Shown piece by piece: positions 8,400-16,496 of a stretch of 64,000 bases of DNA (positions within the stretch are counted from its first letter, which is position 1; every line of letters begins with the position of its first letter). The notes below the pieces were generated by a model. That model saw nothing but the letters and a program-made list of their open reading frames with translations. It ran no database searches and had not been told where the DNA came from. A program made the translations under genes and the position numbers. This DNA comes from Paracoccus onchidii (GTDB lineage Bacteria; Pseudomonadota; Alphaproteobacteria; Rhodobacterales; Rhodobacteraceae), in contig NZ_JAQBIE010000008.1 in NCBI RefSeq assembly GCF_028294535.1, forward strand, positions 62,001 through 126,000. Direction: 5' to 3'.

Positions 8400-9662
8400 A
8401 TGACGGGTCTGATCATACTTGCCGTCTATGCGGCCCTGTTTACCGGGGCATTCATGGCTGTGTCGCTGGTGCGGGCATCGATGGCCAGAAGCACTGATTT
8501 CACCTCGCTCAAGACCGTGACGTTTGGTGATGAAAGCGCCGTCCGGCCCGACCGGTGGGCATCTGTCATTTCTGTGGTGGTCGTGTTTCTTGTCTGGGGT
8601 GCGTTCACCGGATCCCGTCTGGTGCCGTTGCATGTGCCCGGCCCGTATACGGGCGCGACATCCTTTACCTATACCGCGACCGCCCCTGATGGCGCCACGG
8701 CTGACGCGACGGTCACGGTGATTGTGCATGAAAACGGGGCCGAGGTCAGTGAACCGGAACCCGCACCATCATCCGGTTTTGCGGCCAATGACAGCGCAAC
8801 GGTTGCTGCCTGGCGTTCGGTGCTGATCAGTGCGCAGCGCAATGATGGCGAAGGCGCCCGGATCACCGCAGTCGAAGGCACCCCCATTGCGCCGGGTCAG
8901 ACGGTCGCGGTGCCGGATGGATCGGTGACGATGACGGCCAAGGGTTCGCTCAATTTTTCGCCGGACAAGGGCTTGCAGATGGAGCCGATCTGGATGCCAT
9001 CGCCCGAAGCTGTTGTTGCCCGGTTGTTCGAGATTGCGAAGGACGGGTATCAGAACGTTGCGCTTGCCGAACATGTCGGCTGGTCACTTTGGCGCGTGAT
9101 TGCAGGTTTCGTGCTGGGGTCGCTGATCGGGATTCCGCTGGGATATGCAATGGGCCTGTCTGGCTGGGCGCGCGGCTGGTTTGATCCGATCGTGGAGTTC
9201 ATGCGTCCGGTGCCGCCTCTGGCATTGATCCCGCTGGTCATCATCTGGTTCGGGATCGGCGAGAACGGCAAGATCGTGTTGCTGTTCCTGGCGGCGCTGT
9301 GGGTGATGATCATTTCGGCCAGGGCCGGGGTTTCGGGGGTGAATATCACCAAGGTTCACGCGGCCTATTCGCTGGGTGCGTCGAAATGGCAGGTGTTGCG
9401 TCATGTGATCGTGCCGAACTCGCTGCCCGAAATCTTTACCGGCGCGCGGGTTGCAATGGGCGTGTGCTGGGGCACCGTGGTCGCAGCCGAGCTGGTGGCG
9501 GCGGAAAAGGGTGCGGGCAAGATGATCGTCGCGGCGTCCAAGTTTCAGGCCACCGACATTGTCATCATGGGTATCGTGCTGATCGGCCTGATCGGCTTTG
9601 GCATCGATATCCTGATGCGCAAGGCAGAAAACTGGCTGGTGCCCTGGAAGGGCCGGTCCTGA
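8400..9662 (+). CDS. tauC: taurine ABC transporter permease with extra periplasmic VCBS/cadherin-like insert
   Basis: Inner-membrane permease of the taurine importer, 420 residues against about 250-280 for classical TauC. The C-terminal part (about 215-410) is an ordinary BPD_transp_1 core with the EAA loop YSLGASKWQVLRHVIVP. The N-terminal part is unusual: one membrane helix at about 3-21, a second at about 54-70, then a roughly 110-residue segment (80-190) that is beta-rich and carries the repeat-type pieces TSFTYTATAPDGAT and SVTMTAKGSLNFSPD. These are characteristic of VCBS/cadherin-like adhesion modules. By topology this segment should face the periplasm. It could dock TauA or anchor to the envelope; its role is unknown. 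I believe similar long forms exist in relatives but cannot check that here. Confidence 0.88.
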   Translation: MTGLIILAVYAALFTGAFMAVSLVRASMARSTDFTSLKTVTFGDESAVRPDRWASVISVVVVFLVWGAFTGSRLVPLHVPGPYTGATSFTYTATAPDGATADATVTVIVHENGAEVSEPEPAPSSGFAANDSATVAAWRSVLISAQRNDGEGARITAVEGTPIAPGQTVAVPDGSVTMTAKGSLNFSPDKGLQMEPIWMPSPEAVVARLFEIAKDGYQNVALAEHVGWSLWRVIAGFVLGSLIGIPLGYAMGLSGWARGWFDPIVEFMRPVPPLALIPLVIIWFGIGENGKIVLLFLAALWVMIISARAGVSGVNITKVHAAYSLGASKWQVLRHVIVPNSLPEIFTGARVAMGVCWGTVVAAELVAAEKGAGKMIVAASKFQATDIVIMGIVLIGLIGFGIDILMRKAENWLVPWKGRS

Positions 9663-9680
9663 GCCTTGCCGCAGTTGCGG

Positions 9681-9708
9681 AAAACGCCGCCCCTCGGGTC
9701 GGCGTTTT
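9681..9708. terminator. bidirectional terminator between tauC and the TSUP gene
   Basis: AAAACGCCG (9681-9689) and CGGCGTTTT (9700-9708) form a perfect 9-bp stem with A-run/T-run ends in the 63-base gap between convergent genes. It should work in both directions. Confidence 0.8.
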
Positions 9709-9725
9709 GCTGTTGCAGGGGATCG

Positions 9726-10457
9726 TCAGATCAGGCCCGCGATCCCCTTGGCACCGGTCAATGCGGCGGACAGGAACAGCACGGCAAGGGCTGCAACCCT
9801 GTAATGCCCATCGCCAAGGCGTTGAAACAGGCGCGTTCCCATCCAGTTTCCAAACAGCATCGATGGGTATGCGGCCAGGGCGGAAACCCCGATGCCCCAA
9901 TCGACGACTTCGGATTCCAGCGCCAGTGCAGCAAGGGCGATCGATGCCGTGAAGGCAAAGAACAGCAACAGGGACGCGCGGCTGACCGATTTTTCGGTGC
10001 CCCGTCCAAGAAAGTAGGCTACGGCTGGCGGGCCCGGCATTGCGGCCAGCCCCCCCAGCAGCCCCGCCAGCGCACCCGCGGTCACGGCGGGTGCTTTGCC
10101 ATCGCGTATGGTGACCCTGGCCATCAGCGCGGCAAGTCCCATCAGCACAATTGCCGCAATCGCCAGCCGCAGCGCATCGGCCGGCAGTCGTGTCGCGAAA
10201 ACGGCGCCGATTGGCGCGAAGACAAGCGCCCCACCACAAAGCCGCCCCAAGGCCCTGCGATCCACGCTGCGACGGTTTTGCAGGAAATCGGTCGGGGCAG
10301 CCGCGATTTGCAGAATCTGCGCGACGACGATGGCTTGCAGTGGTGCCATTGTCAGGCTGTAAAGCGGAACGGCGGCAAGGGCGAAACCGAAACCGGTCAC
10401 GCCCCGCAAAAAGCCCGCCGCCAGGGTGGCGGCAGACAAGACCAGAATGTCATGCAT
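9726..10457 (-). CDS. safE: TSUP-family (TauE/SafE) anion exporter, probable sulfoacetate exporter
   Basis: Inner-membrane protein of 243 residues, with about eight predicted helices, starting MHDILVLSAATLAAGFLRG. This is the TauE/SafE fold that exports sulfite or organosulfonates. The helix-rich pattern with GVTGFGFALAAVPL near the start is family-typical. Its ATG overlaps the stop of the aldehyde dehydrogenase gene by one base (TGATG), so the two are co-translated. The pair lies behind TauR-like repeats and no xsc gene is in view. Export of sulfoacetate, as proposed for SafE of Neptuniibacter, therefore fits better than sulfite export. The specificity is inference. Confidence 0.72.
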   Translation of the reverse strand: MHDILVLSAATLAAGFLRGVTGFGFALAAVPLYSLTMAPLQAIVVAQILQIAAAPTDFLQNRRSVDRRALGRLCGGALVFAPIGAVFATRLPADALRLAIAAIVLMGLAALMARVTIRDGKAPAVTAGALAGLLGGLAAMPGPPAVAYFLGRGTEKSVSRASLLLFFAFTASIALAALALESEVVDWGIGVSALAAYPSMLFGNWMGTRLFQRLGDGHYRVAALAVLFLSAALTGAKGIAGLI

Positions 10458-11947
10458 CAGTCGAAATTCATCACGATGGTCTTGGACCGTGTGAAATGTT
10501 CCAGCATCGCCTCGAGCGAGGCTTCCTTGCCAAGACCTGATCGTCCGAACCCGCCATAGCTGACATTTGGCTGGATGGTCAGGTTCTGGTTCACCTGCAC
10601 ATAACCCGCGTCAAGCCGGGATGTGCTGTCCAGCGCGGTTTGCAGGCTGCGTGTCCAGACCGAGGCAGCCAGCCCGTAATGGGTGCTGTTGGCAAGGCTG
10701 ATGACTTTCTCGTAGTCGCTCCACCCCTGTACGACGGCAACCGGTCCGAAGATTTCCTCCATCACGCAAGGGTGGTCATCGGGCAGGCCGGTCAGGATCG
10801 TCGGCTGCAGGAACAGGTCGGGCGACAGGCCCGCGTCCTGCGGCAGCGTGCCGAAGCGGATGACTTTCGCGCCGGGTGTGGTTTCGGCCCCGGCGACATA
10901 GGCTTTGATCGTGTCCGCCTGACGTGCATTGATGATCGTGCCGATATCTGTTGCTTCATCCAGGGGATCGCCGATGACCAACCGGTTCAGCGCATCCCCC
11001 AACTGATCCATGAAGGGGGCGATCAGGCTGTCATGAACATAGATGCGGCTTGCGGCGGTGCAGCTTTGACCCTGACGGGTAAAGCGCATGCCCGAAATCG
11101 CTCCGGCAACCGCCTTGTCCAGATCGGCATCTTCGCAAATGATCATGGGGGATTTCCCGCCCAGTTCCAGCGATACAGGGATGATGCGCGCCGCCCCGAC
11201 CTTGTAGATCGTTTCGCCGACGGCCTCGGATCCGGTAAAGGTGATCTTTGCGATGTCGGGATGGCCCGTCAGCGCATTCCCGCAGATCGCGCCGGTGCCA
11301 TTCACGATGTTCAGCACGCCTGCCGGCAGATGGGCCATCATGATTTCGGCCATCAGAAAGGTTGCAAACGGCGCTTCCTCGGATGACTTGACCACGACCG
11401 AATTGCCCGCAACCAACGCCGGCCCGACCTTCAGCGCAAACAGCACCAGCGGCACGTTCCACGGAACGATCGCGGCGACCACCCCCAGGGGCTCGCGTGT
11501 GGTCATCGTCAGCATGCGCGGATTATAGGGCACGGTCTGGCCCTTCAGTTCGGACCCGAGGCCGCCGTAAAACTCCATGATATCCGCTGCGACCGCGACC
11601 TCGCCCCGGCATTCGGTGCGAATGGCCTTGCCGGTTTCACGGGCCAGAACCTGAGCGATCAGTTCGGCATGTTCGGCCACGGCGCGGGCTGCGGCGGCGA
11701 CGCGTTTGCCGCGTTCGCGCGCGGGAAGGCTGGCCCATTCGGTCTGTGCGGCCTTGGCCGACCGGATCGCGCCTGCCGTTTCATCGGCATCGCTTGCGGC
11801 GGCGCGCCCCAGAACCAGACCCGTGGCCGGATTGATCACGTCCAGACCCGCGCGGGCCGGCACCCGCTTGCCATCTATCAGATTGACCTCGCGATAGGTT
11901 TCAAACACCTCGTCCGGCGCGGTCTGGATTTGGTTCTGTGTCGTCAT
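10457..11947 (-). CDS. safD: NAD(P)-dependent aldehyde dehydrogenase, probable sulfoacetaldehyde dehydrogenase
   Basis: Soluble aldehyde dehydrogenase of 496 residues from the ATG at 11947. An AAGGG box sits eight to nine bases upstream; a TTG at 11965 is a less likely alternative. Landmarks: VPWNVPL (161-167), cofactor Lys187 in VVKSSEEAP, FTGSEAVG (237-244), the base Glu261 in ELGGKSP and the nucleophile Cys296 in GQSCTAAS. The generic fold would suit many aldehydes. The specific call rests on context: it lies beside tauABC and tpa, is coupled to a TSUP exporter, and has TauR-type repeats at 12010-12041. The predicted reaction is sulfoacetaldehyde to sulfoacetate, which lets the cell take nitrogen from taurine and discard the C2 sulfonate. 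Confidence 0.72.
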   Translation of the reverse strand: MTTQNQIQTAPDEVFETYREVNLIDGKRVPARAGLDVINPATGLVLGRAAASDADETAGAIRSAKAAQTEWASLPARERGKRVAAAARAVAEHAELIAQVLARETGKAIRTECRGEVAVAADIMEFYGGLGSELKGQTVPYNPRMLTMTTREPLGVVAAIVPWNVPLVLFALKVGPALVAGNSVVVKSSEEAPFATFLMAEIMMAHLPAGVLNIVNGTGAICGNALTGHPDIAKITFTGSEAVGETIYKVGAARIIPVSLELGGKSPMIICEDADLDKAVAGAISGMRFTRQGQSCTAASRIYVHDSLIAPFMDQLGDALNRLVIGDPLDEATDIGTIINARQADTIKAYVAGAETTPGAKVIRFGTLPQDAGLSPDLFLQPTILTGLPDDHPCVMEEIFGPVAVVQGWSDYEKVISLANSTHYGLAASVWTRSLQTALDSTSRLDAGYVQVNQNLTIQPNVSYGGFGRSGLGKEASLEAMLEHFTRSKTIVMNFD

Positions 11948-12009
11948 GTTCAGGCCCTTGACCAAAGGAAATCGGCAAGATGGGTATAGTCGCGCGACCG
12001 CATTGGACG

Positions 12010-12041
12010 TTAGGGCCAGAGCTGTTCTTTTATAGGGCCAG
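12010..12041 (-). promoter_or_regulatory. TauR-type tandem operator before the aldehyde dehydrogenase/exporter operon
   Basis: The minus strand shows CTGGCCCTAT (12032-12041) and CTGGCCCTAA (12010-12019), spaced 22 bases, 63-94 bases upstream of the dehydrogenase start. They match the repeats before tpa and lie in the short gap after lrgB. This places the dehydrogenase and exporter in the taurine regulon. Confidence 0.65.
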
Positions 12042-12058
12042 ATCTGGCGGTATTGCGC

Positions 12059-12778
12059 CTAGCCGAGCAGCCAAGAGACAATGATCGGCACCAGCAAGCT
12101 GGTCATCAGGGCATTCAGGGCCATTGCGATTCCGGCGAAGGCACCTGCGGTCTCGTTGACCTGGAACGCCCGCGCCGTGCCGATCCCATGTGCCGCGACC
12201 CCAACGGCAAAGCCACGCGCACGCCAGTCACGGATCCTCAGCAGGTTCATCAGTGGTGTGACGGTGATCGCCCCGATGATGCCGGTCAGGATGACCAGCA
12301 CTGCGGTCAGCGAGGGCAGGCCGCCCAGGGCTTCGGAAATGGCGATGGCAACCGGTGCCGTTGTCGATTTCGGACTGATCGAGATGACCACATTTTCCGG
12401 CAGGCCGACGGCTTGTGCCAATAAGACCGCTGAAATTGCGGCCACCGCCGAACCGACAAGCAGCGCGGCCAGTATCGGGGCCGCAAGCCGGCGAATGGCC
12501 GCAAGGTTCGAATGCAGCGGAACGGCCAGCGCCACGGTTGCGGGTCCAAGCAGGAAATGGATGAACTGGGCGCCGTCAAAGTAATCAGCATAAGGGGTGC
12601 CGGTTGTCCATAAAATGGCCGACATGGCGCATACCGCGATCAGCACCGGATTGGCCAGCGCCGGACGCCCCAACCGTGCGGCCAGGCTGTCCGAACCCAT
12701 ATAGACCAGCAGGGTGCAGCTTAGCCACCACAGCGGTGCACGGGACAGATAGCTCCAGATTTCCACGGGATCATTCAT
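12059..12778 (-). CDS. lrgB: LrgB/CidB-family membrane protein
   Basis: Polytopic inner-membrane protein of 239 residues, the LrgB/CidB/YohK family. Members partner a small holin-like LrgA/CidA protein; proposed roles are control of murein hydrolase activity, programmed lysis, or export of pyruvate/glycolate-like metabolites. The conserved stretches SPKSTTAPVAIAISEALGG and AAHGIGTARAF are clearly present. The start at 12778 overlaps the lrgA stop by 8 bases, so they form a coupled pair. The gene ends 18 bases before the TauR-type repeats of the next operon, which read in the same direction. Confidence 0.88.
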   Translation of the reverse strand: MNDPVEIWSYLSRAPLWWLSCTLLVYMGSDSLAARLGRPALANPVLIAVCAMSAILWTTGTPYADYFDGAQFIHFLLGPATVALAVPLHSNLAAIRRLAAPILAALLVGSAVAAISAVLLAQAVGLPENVVISISPKSTTAPVAIAISEALGGLPSLTAVLVILTGIIGAITVTPLMNLLRIRDWRARGFAVGVAAHGIGTARAFQVNETAGAFAGIAMALNALMTSLLVPIIVSWLLG

Positions 12779-13124
12779 GGCCGTTTCCCGTCCAGCGCAG
12801 GACCAGCAGGAATGTCGCCACCGTCGCCGCCAAGGCGATGACGGTGCTGACCAGCAGCACCAAGGTCAATGCGCCCCAGTTTTCCGACAGCGTGTCGATG
12901 CTGGCGATCACGCCGACGCCGGCGGGAACGAACAGAAGCGACAGATGTGACAGGATCACGCGTGAAACCGGTTCGACCCGCTGCTTGACCGCAGGTCTGG
13001 CGGTGAATGTCAGCGCCAGTAGGGCAAGGCCGATCACCGGGCCCGGCACGGGCAAGGAAAACGACCGTGCGATGACCTCTCCGACCAGCTGGAAGACAAA
13101 CAAGATCGCGACGGGTGCAAGCAT
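12771..13124 (-). CDS. lrgA: LrgA/CidA-family holin-like protein
   Basis: Small membrane protein of 117 residues with four predicted helices, of the CidA/LrgA family. The family core is visible: LPVPGPVIGLALLAL (24-38) and LSLLFVPAGVGVI (60-72). It is first in a two-gene unit with lrgB, which it overlaps. It is divergent from the YHS-protein gene across 166 bases. Members oligomerise in the membrane and influence cell lysis or metabolite export; there is no evidence here for which. Confidence 0.87.
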   Translation of the reverse strand: MLAPVAILFVFQLVGEVIARSFSLPVPGPVIGLALLALTFTARPAVKQRVEPVSRVILSHLSLLFVPAGVGVIASIDTLSENWGALTLVLLVSTVIALAATVATFLLVLRWTGNGHE

Positions 13125-13290
13125 GGCTTTGGCTTTCGTGGTTTGTCGCGCAATACGTCAGGGCTGGTCGGTGGGCAAGCAGACGGGGTGTCACACGGCG
13201 TAATCACGAGTTTGTTATCTTGCGCCGTAACTGTAACGTCGTCTCATGTGCCTGCGAAACGCATGTCATGGATCATGCTGGAGGTTAACG

Positions 13291-13806
13291 ATGTTCCGAA
13301 TGGCGATCGCCGCAACGGCGCTGTCTCTTACGCTGGCGACCGGTGGGTTCGCGGGCGAGCAATATGTCGATGGCACCGGATATGCGGTGTCGGGATATGA
13401 TGTGGTGTCGTATTTCGATCTGCCGCAAGCATCTGTGGGCGAGGCTCAGCCCGCGCCGCTGAAGGGCAAGGCGGATTACACGGCTGAATATAATGGCGCG
13501 CGGTTTGCGTTCGCTTCGGCCGAAAATCGCGACCGGTTCCTGGATGATCCGGCGGCATTCGCGCCGCAATATGATGGTCATTGCGCCTATGGTGTCGCCA
13601 AGGGCGGCAAGGTGCCGGGCAATCCGAACCTGTGGCGGATCGTCGATGACAAGCTGTATCTCAACATCACCCGCAATGTTGTCGGATTCTGGGAAGAGGA
13701 CATTCCCGGAAATATCGATCTGGCGGAACAGAATTGGGATGGGATTGAACCCGACGCCGCGTCGGACCGCAAGATCCCGGATTTCACGGCGACCACCCCG
13801 AACTGA
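13291..13806 (+). CDS. secreted YHS-domain protein
   Basis: Protein of 171 residues with a signal peptide of about 21 residues (MFRMAIAATAL..., ending GGFAG), so periplasmic. The body is a YHS-type module: YAVSGYDVVSYF, FAFASAENRDRFLDDPAAF and PQYDGHCAYGVAKG, the last holding the single conserved Cys/His pair. YHS modules are thought to bind heavy metals or metal-containing partners. The start is set by GGAGG eight bases upstream of 13291; an upstream in-frame ATG at 13246 lacks such a site and would spoil the signal peptide. It is followed after 71 bases by the TTC38-like gene. Function unknown. Confidence 0.8.
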   Translation: MFRMAIAATALSLTLATGGFAGEQYVDGTGYAVSGYDVVSYFDLPQASVGEAQPAPLKGKADYTAEYNGARFAFASAENRDRFLDDPAAFAPQYDGHCAYGVAKGGKVPGNPNLWRIVDDKLYLNITRNVVGFWEEDIPGNIDLAEQNWDGIEPDAASDRKIPDFTATTPN

Positions 13807-13877
13807 GATCGGTGACAACCCCCGACCGCGATCCTGCGGGCGGGGTCGGCAGATTTTGACGCCAAAGGGAATTTTCA

Positions 13878-15242
13878 ATGAAGAATGACATCTGTGACGG
13901 CAGCGTTAGTATCACCGATCCAATCGCATTGGAGGACTGGAATGCCATGATCAGGGCGTTTCTGGCGCATGGTAGCCAGACTCCGACATATCTGGCGGCG
14001 GTATTGAAGCGCGAGCCCGGCTTTGCCATGGGCCATGCGGCACGCGGGTTGTTCACGTTGATGTTGGCACGGCGGGAACTGCAAGACGTGGCCGCCGCAG
14101 CGCTGAAAGATGCGGAAACGGCGCTGTCCCAGGGGCATTCAAGCCTGCGCGAACAGCTTTGGTGCCGGGCCTTGGCGGCATGGCTGGCGGGGCGCCCATC
14201 CGGGGCGGTCGCCTTGGTCGAAGAGGTGCTGGTCCACAATCCGCGCGATACGTTTTCGGCCAAGCTGTCCCATGCGATCCGGTTCATGATGGGGGATCGG
14301 CACGGGATGCGGCGCTCTGTCGAAAGGTTGCTGAGCGCGCATGAAGAAAACCACCCAATGCGCGGATTTCTGTTGGGATGTCATGCGTTTACACTGGAAG
14401 AAACAGGCGAATACGCGCGCGCTGAACAGGCCGGTCTGGAAGGTTTGTCCCTTGCGCCCGATGATGCCTGGGGGTTGCACGCGGTTGCGCATGTCTATGA
14501 CATGACGCATCAACCCGACCGGGGAATCGCGCTGATCGACGACAATGGCGGCAGCTGGCTGCATTGCAATAATTTTCGCTATCACGTGTGGTGGCACAAG
14601 GCGCTGCTGCATCTTGACCGGCACGAAACCGACCATGTGCTGGCGCTGTATGACAACGAGATCCGCCACGATCGCACCGACGATTTCCGCGATTTCTCGA
14701 ATGCCAGTTCCTTGCTGATGCGCCTTGAACTGGAGGGCGTCGATGTCGGAGGTCGTTGGGAAGAACTGGCCGAACTGGCAGAAAGCCGGTCCGGGGATGC
14801 CTGTCTGGCTTTTGCCGATCTGCATTACATGCTGGCCCTTGTGCGGCGTGGTCGACAGGATGCGGCGCAGGCCATGTTGGCGCGGTTTCACCGTGACTCG
14901 GCGGCTCCGGAAACCGAAAGCCTCCGGATATTGGCCGAGCCGGGCCTGATCGCGGCCGAGGGCTTGGCGGCCTATGGCGAAGGTCAGTATGGGGCAGCCT
15001 TTCGCAACCTTGCGCTGGCGCAACCCCGCATGCAATCTGTGGGCGGAAGCCATGCACAGCGTGACGTATTCGAGCGCATCACCATCGACGCCGGAATGCG
15101 TGCGGGATATCTGGCGGAAACCGAGGCCCTGATCCGCAAGAGAACAGCGAAACGGGGCGGATTCGAGGATAGCTTTGCCGCTATACGACTGCAACAACTC
15201 AGCGCGGCACGGGCATCGATGCATCACGTCGCCGCGCCTTGA
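13878..15242 (+). CDS. tetratricopeptide-repeat protein, TTC38-like
   Basis: Cytoplasmic helical-repeat protein of 454 residues with no signal peptide. The pattern matches the TTC38 family shared by bacteria and animals: WGLHAVAHVYDM (about 198-209), then the hallmark NNFRYHVWWHKALLHLD (232-248) followed by LYDNEIR. No enzyme motif is recognised. It lies between the YHS gene and opgC, all on the plus strand; the gap to opgC is only 21 bases, so these two probably share a transcript. Role unknown. Confidence 0.75.
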   Translation: MKNDICDGSVSITDPIALEDWNAMIRAFLAHGSQTPTYLAAVLKREPGFAMGHAARGLFTLMLARRELQDVAAAALKDAETALSQGHSSLREQLWCRALAAWLAGRPSGAVALVEEVLVHNPRDTFSAKLSHAIRFMMGDRHGMRRSVERLLSAHEENHPMRGFLLGCHAFTLEETGEYARAEQAGLEGLSLAPDDAWGLHAVAHVYDMTHQPDRGIALIDDNGGSWLHCNNFRYHVWWHKALLHLDRHETDHVLALYDNEIRHDRTDDFRDFSNASSLLMRLELEGVDVGGRWEELAELAESRSGDACLAFADLHYMLALVRRGRQDAAQAMLARFHRDSAAPETESLRILAEPGLIAAEGLAAYGEGQYGAAFRNLALAQPRMQSVGGSHAQRDVFERITIDAGMRAGYLAETEALIRKRTAKRGGFEDSFAAIRLQQLSAARASMHHVAAP

Positions 15243-15263
15243 GGTAACAGGACCAGATCCCGA

Positions 15264-16472
15264 ATGACAATGGTGCAACCGATGTCCGATTCCGGCCACC
15301 AGACAACGGCTGGCGCCCGCGCTTCCGCCGTTTCTGCGATGCGCGACCCACGTCTGGATTTCTTTCGCGGCGTGAACATGTTCATCATCCTGATCGCCCA
15401 TGTGCCGGGAAACTGGTTGACCCGATGGATCCCGGCGCGGTTCGGGTTTTCCGACGCGACCGAGGCCTTTGTCTTTTGTTCCGGTGCCGCCTCGGCGATT
15501 GCTTTCGGCAAGGTGTTCAGCCAGCGTGGCTGGGGGCTTGGGACGGCGCGGGTCGGTTTTCGGATGTGGCAGGTTTACTGGGCCCATATCGGTTTGTTCG
15601 TGGCCATTGCGGCCACGATGGCGCTGTTGAACGGCAGCGGGCTATTCGCCAAGGATTATATCGGTTCACTGAACCTGCACCCGTTCTTCAATGATCCGCA
15701 GACCAACCTGCCGGCGCTGCTGGGGTTGGTCTATGTGCCCAATTATTTTGACATCCTGCCGATGTATCTGGTGTTGCTGGCACTGATGCCGGTGGTCATC
15801 GGTCTTGGCCAGATGTCGCGCTGGCTGGCGTTGCTGCTTGTGGTCGGGCTGTGGCTGACGGCCAATCTTCTGGATGTCGGTTTTCCCGCCGAACCCTGGT
15901 CCCAACGGGAATGGTTCTTCAACCCGCTTGGCTGGCAACTGATCTTTTTCACCGGGTTTGCCTTTTCGGCCGGCTGGATTCCCGCCCCCCCGGTTGATCG
16001 CCGACTGGTCGTTCTGGCCGCCGCCATCGTCCTGTTGACGGTGCCGCTGGCCTATTTCCGTGTAATCAACGCGGTGCCCGAAATCAGCGCCTGGCGGTCC
16101 GAATGGCGCTTTCTGTTCCAGAAGTCCGATTTCGGTATCTTGCGGTATGTCCATTTTCTGGCTGTGGCCTATCTGGCCTGGGTCGCCGCAGGCGTTGCCG
16201 GGCATCGGTTGCTGCCGCCCGAAGGGCAGGGCGCGCTCACCCTGGTCTGGCGGCGCTGTCTTGCGATGATCATGAAGGTCGGCCAACAATCACTGGCGGT
16301 TTTCATCGCCTCGATGTTCATGGCACGGCTGATGGGCGTTGCGCTGGACCAATTGGGGCGCAGCCATGGCACGATGCTGGGCGTGAACGCGGCGGGCATC
16401 GCATTGTTGATCGGCGTGGCCTATCTGGCGGGCTGGTTCAAGTCACATCCATGGCGCAAGCGGGCGGCCTAG
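15264..16472 (+). CDS. opgC: OpgC-domain integral membrane protein
   Basis: Polytopic protein of 402 residues with about ten membrane helices. OpgC domain proteins add succinyl groups to osmoregulated periplasmic glucans in Rhodobacter and relatives. Family landmarks: RDPRLDFFRGVNMFIILIAH near the start (residues 27-46), FVFCSGAASAIAFG (70-83) and VPNYFDILPMY (157-167). A shorter start at MSDSG (residue 7) is possible. No glucan synthase gene (opgGH) is nearby, so the acceptor could be something else. Coupled in position to the TTC38-like gene; convergent with the CoA-transferase gene. Confidence 0.82.
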   Translation: MTMVQPMSDSGHQTTAGARASAVSAMRDPRLDFFRGVNMFIILIAHVPGNWLTRWIPARFGFSDATEAFVFCSGAASAIAFGKVFSQRGWGLGTARVGFRMWQVYWAHIGLFVAIAATMALLNGSGLFAKDYIGSLNLHPFFNDPQTNLPALLGLVYVPNYFDILPMYLVLLALMPVVIGLGQMSRWLALLLVVGLWLTANLLDVGFPAEPWSQREWFFNPLGWQLIFFTGFAFSAGWIPAPPVDRRLVVLAAAIVLLTVPLAYFRVINAVPEISAWRSEWRFLFQKSDFGILRYVHFLAVAYLAWVAAGVAGHRLLPPEGQGALTLVWRRCLAMIMKVGQQSLAVFIASMFMARLMGVALDQLGRSHGTMLGVNAAGIALLIGVAYLAGWFKSHPWRKRAA

Positions 16473-16496
16473 CTGCCGCCGGCTTGGGCGGGGATA

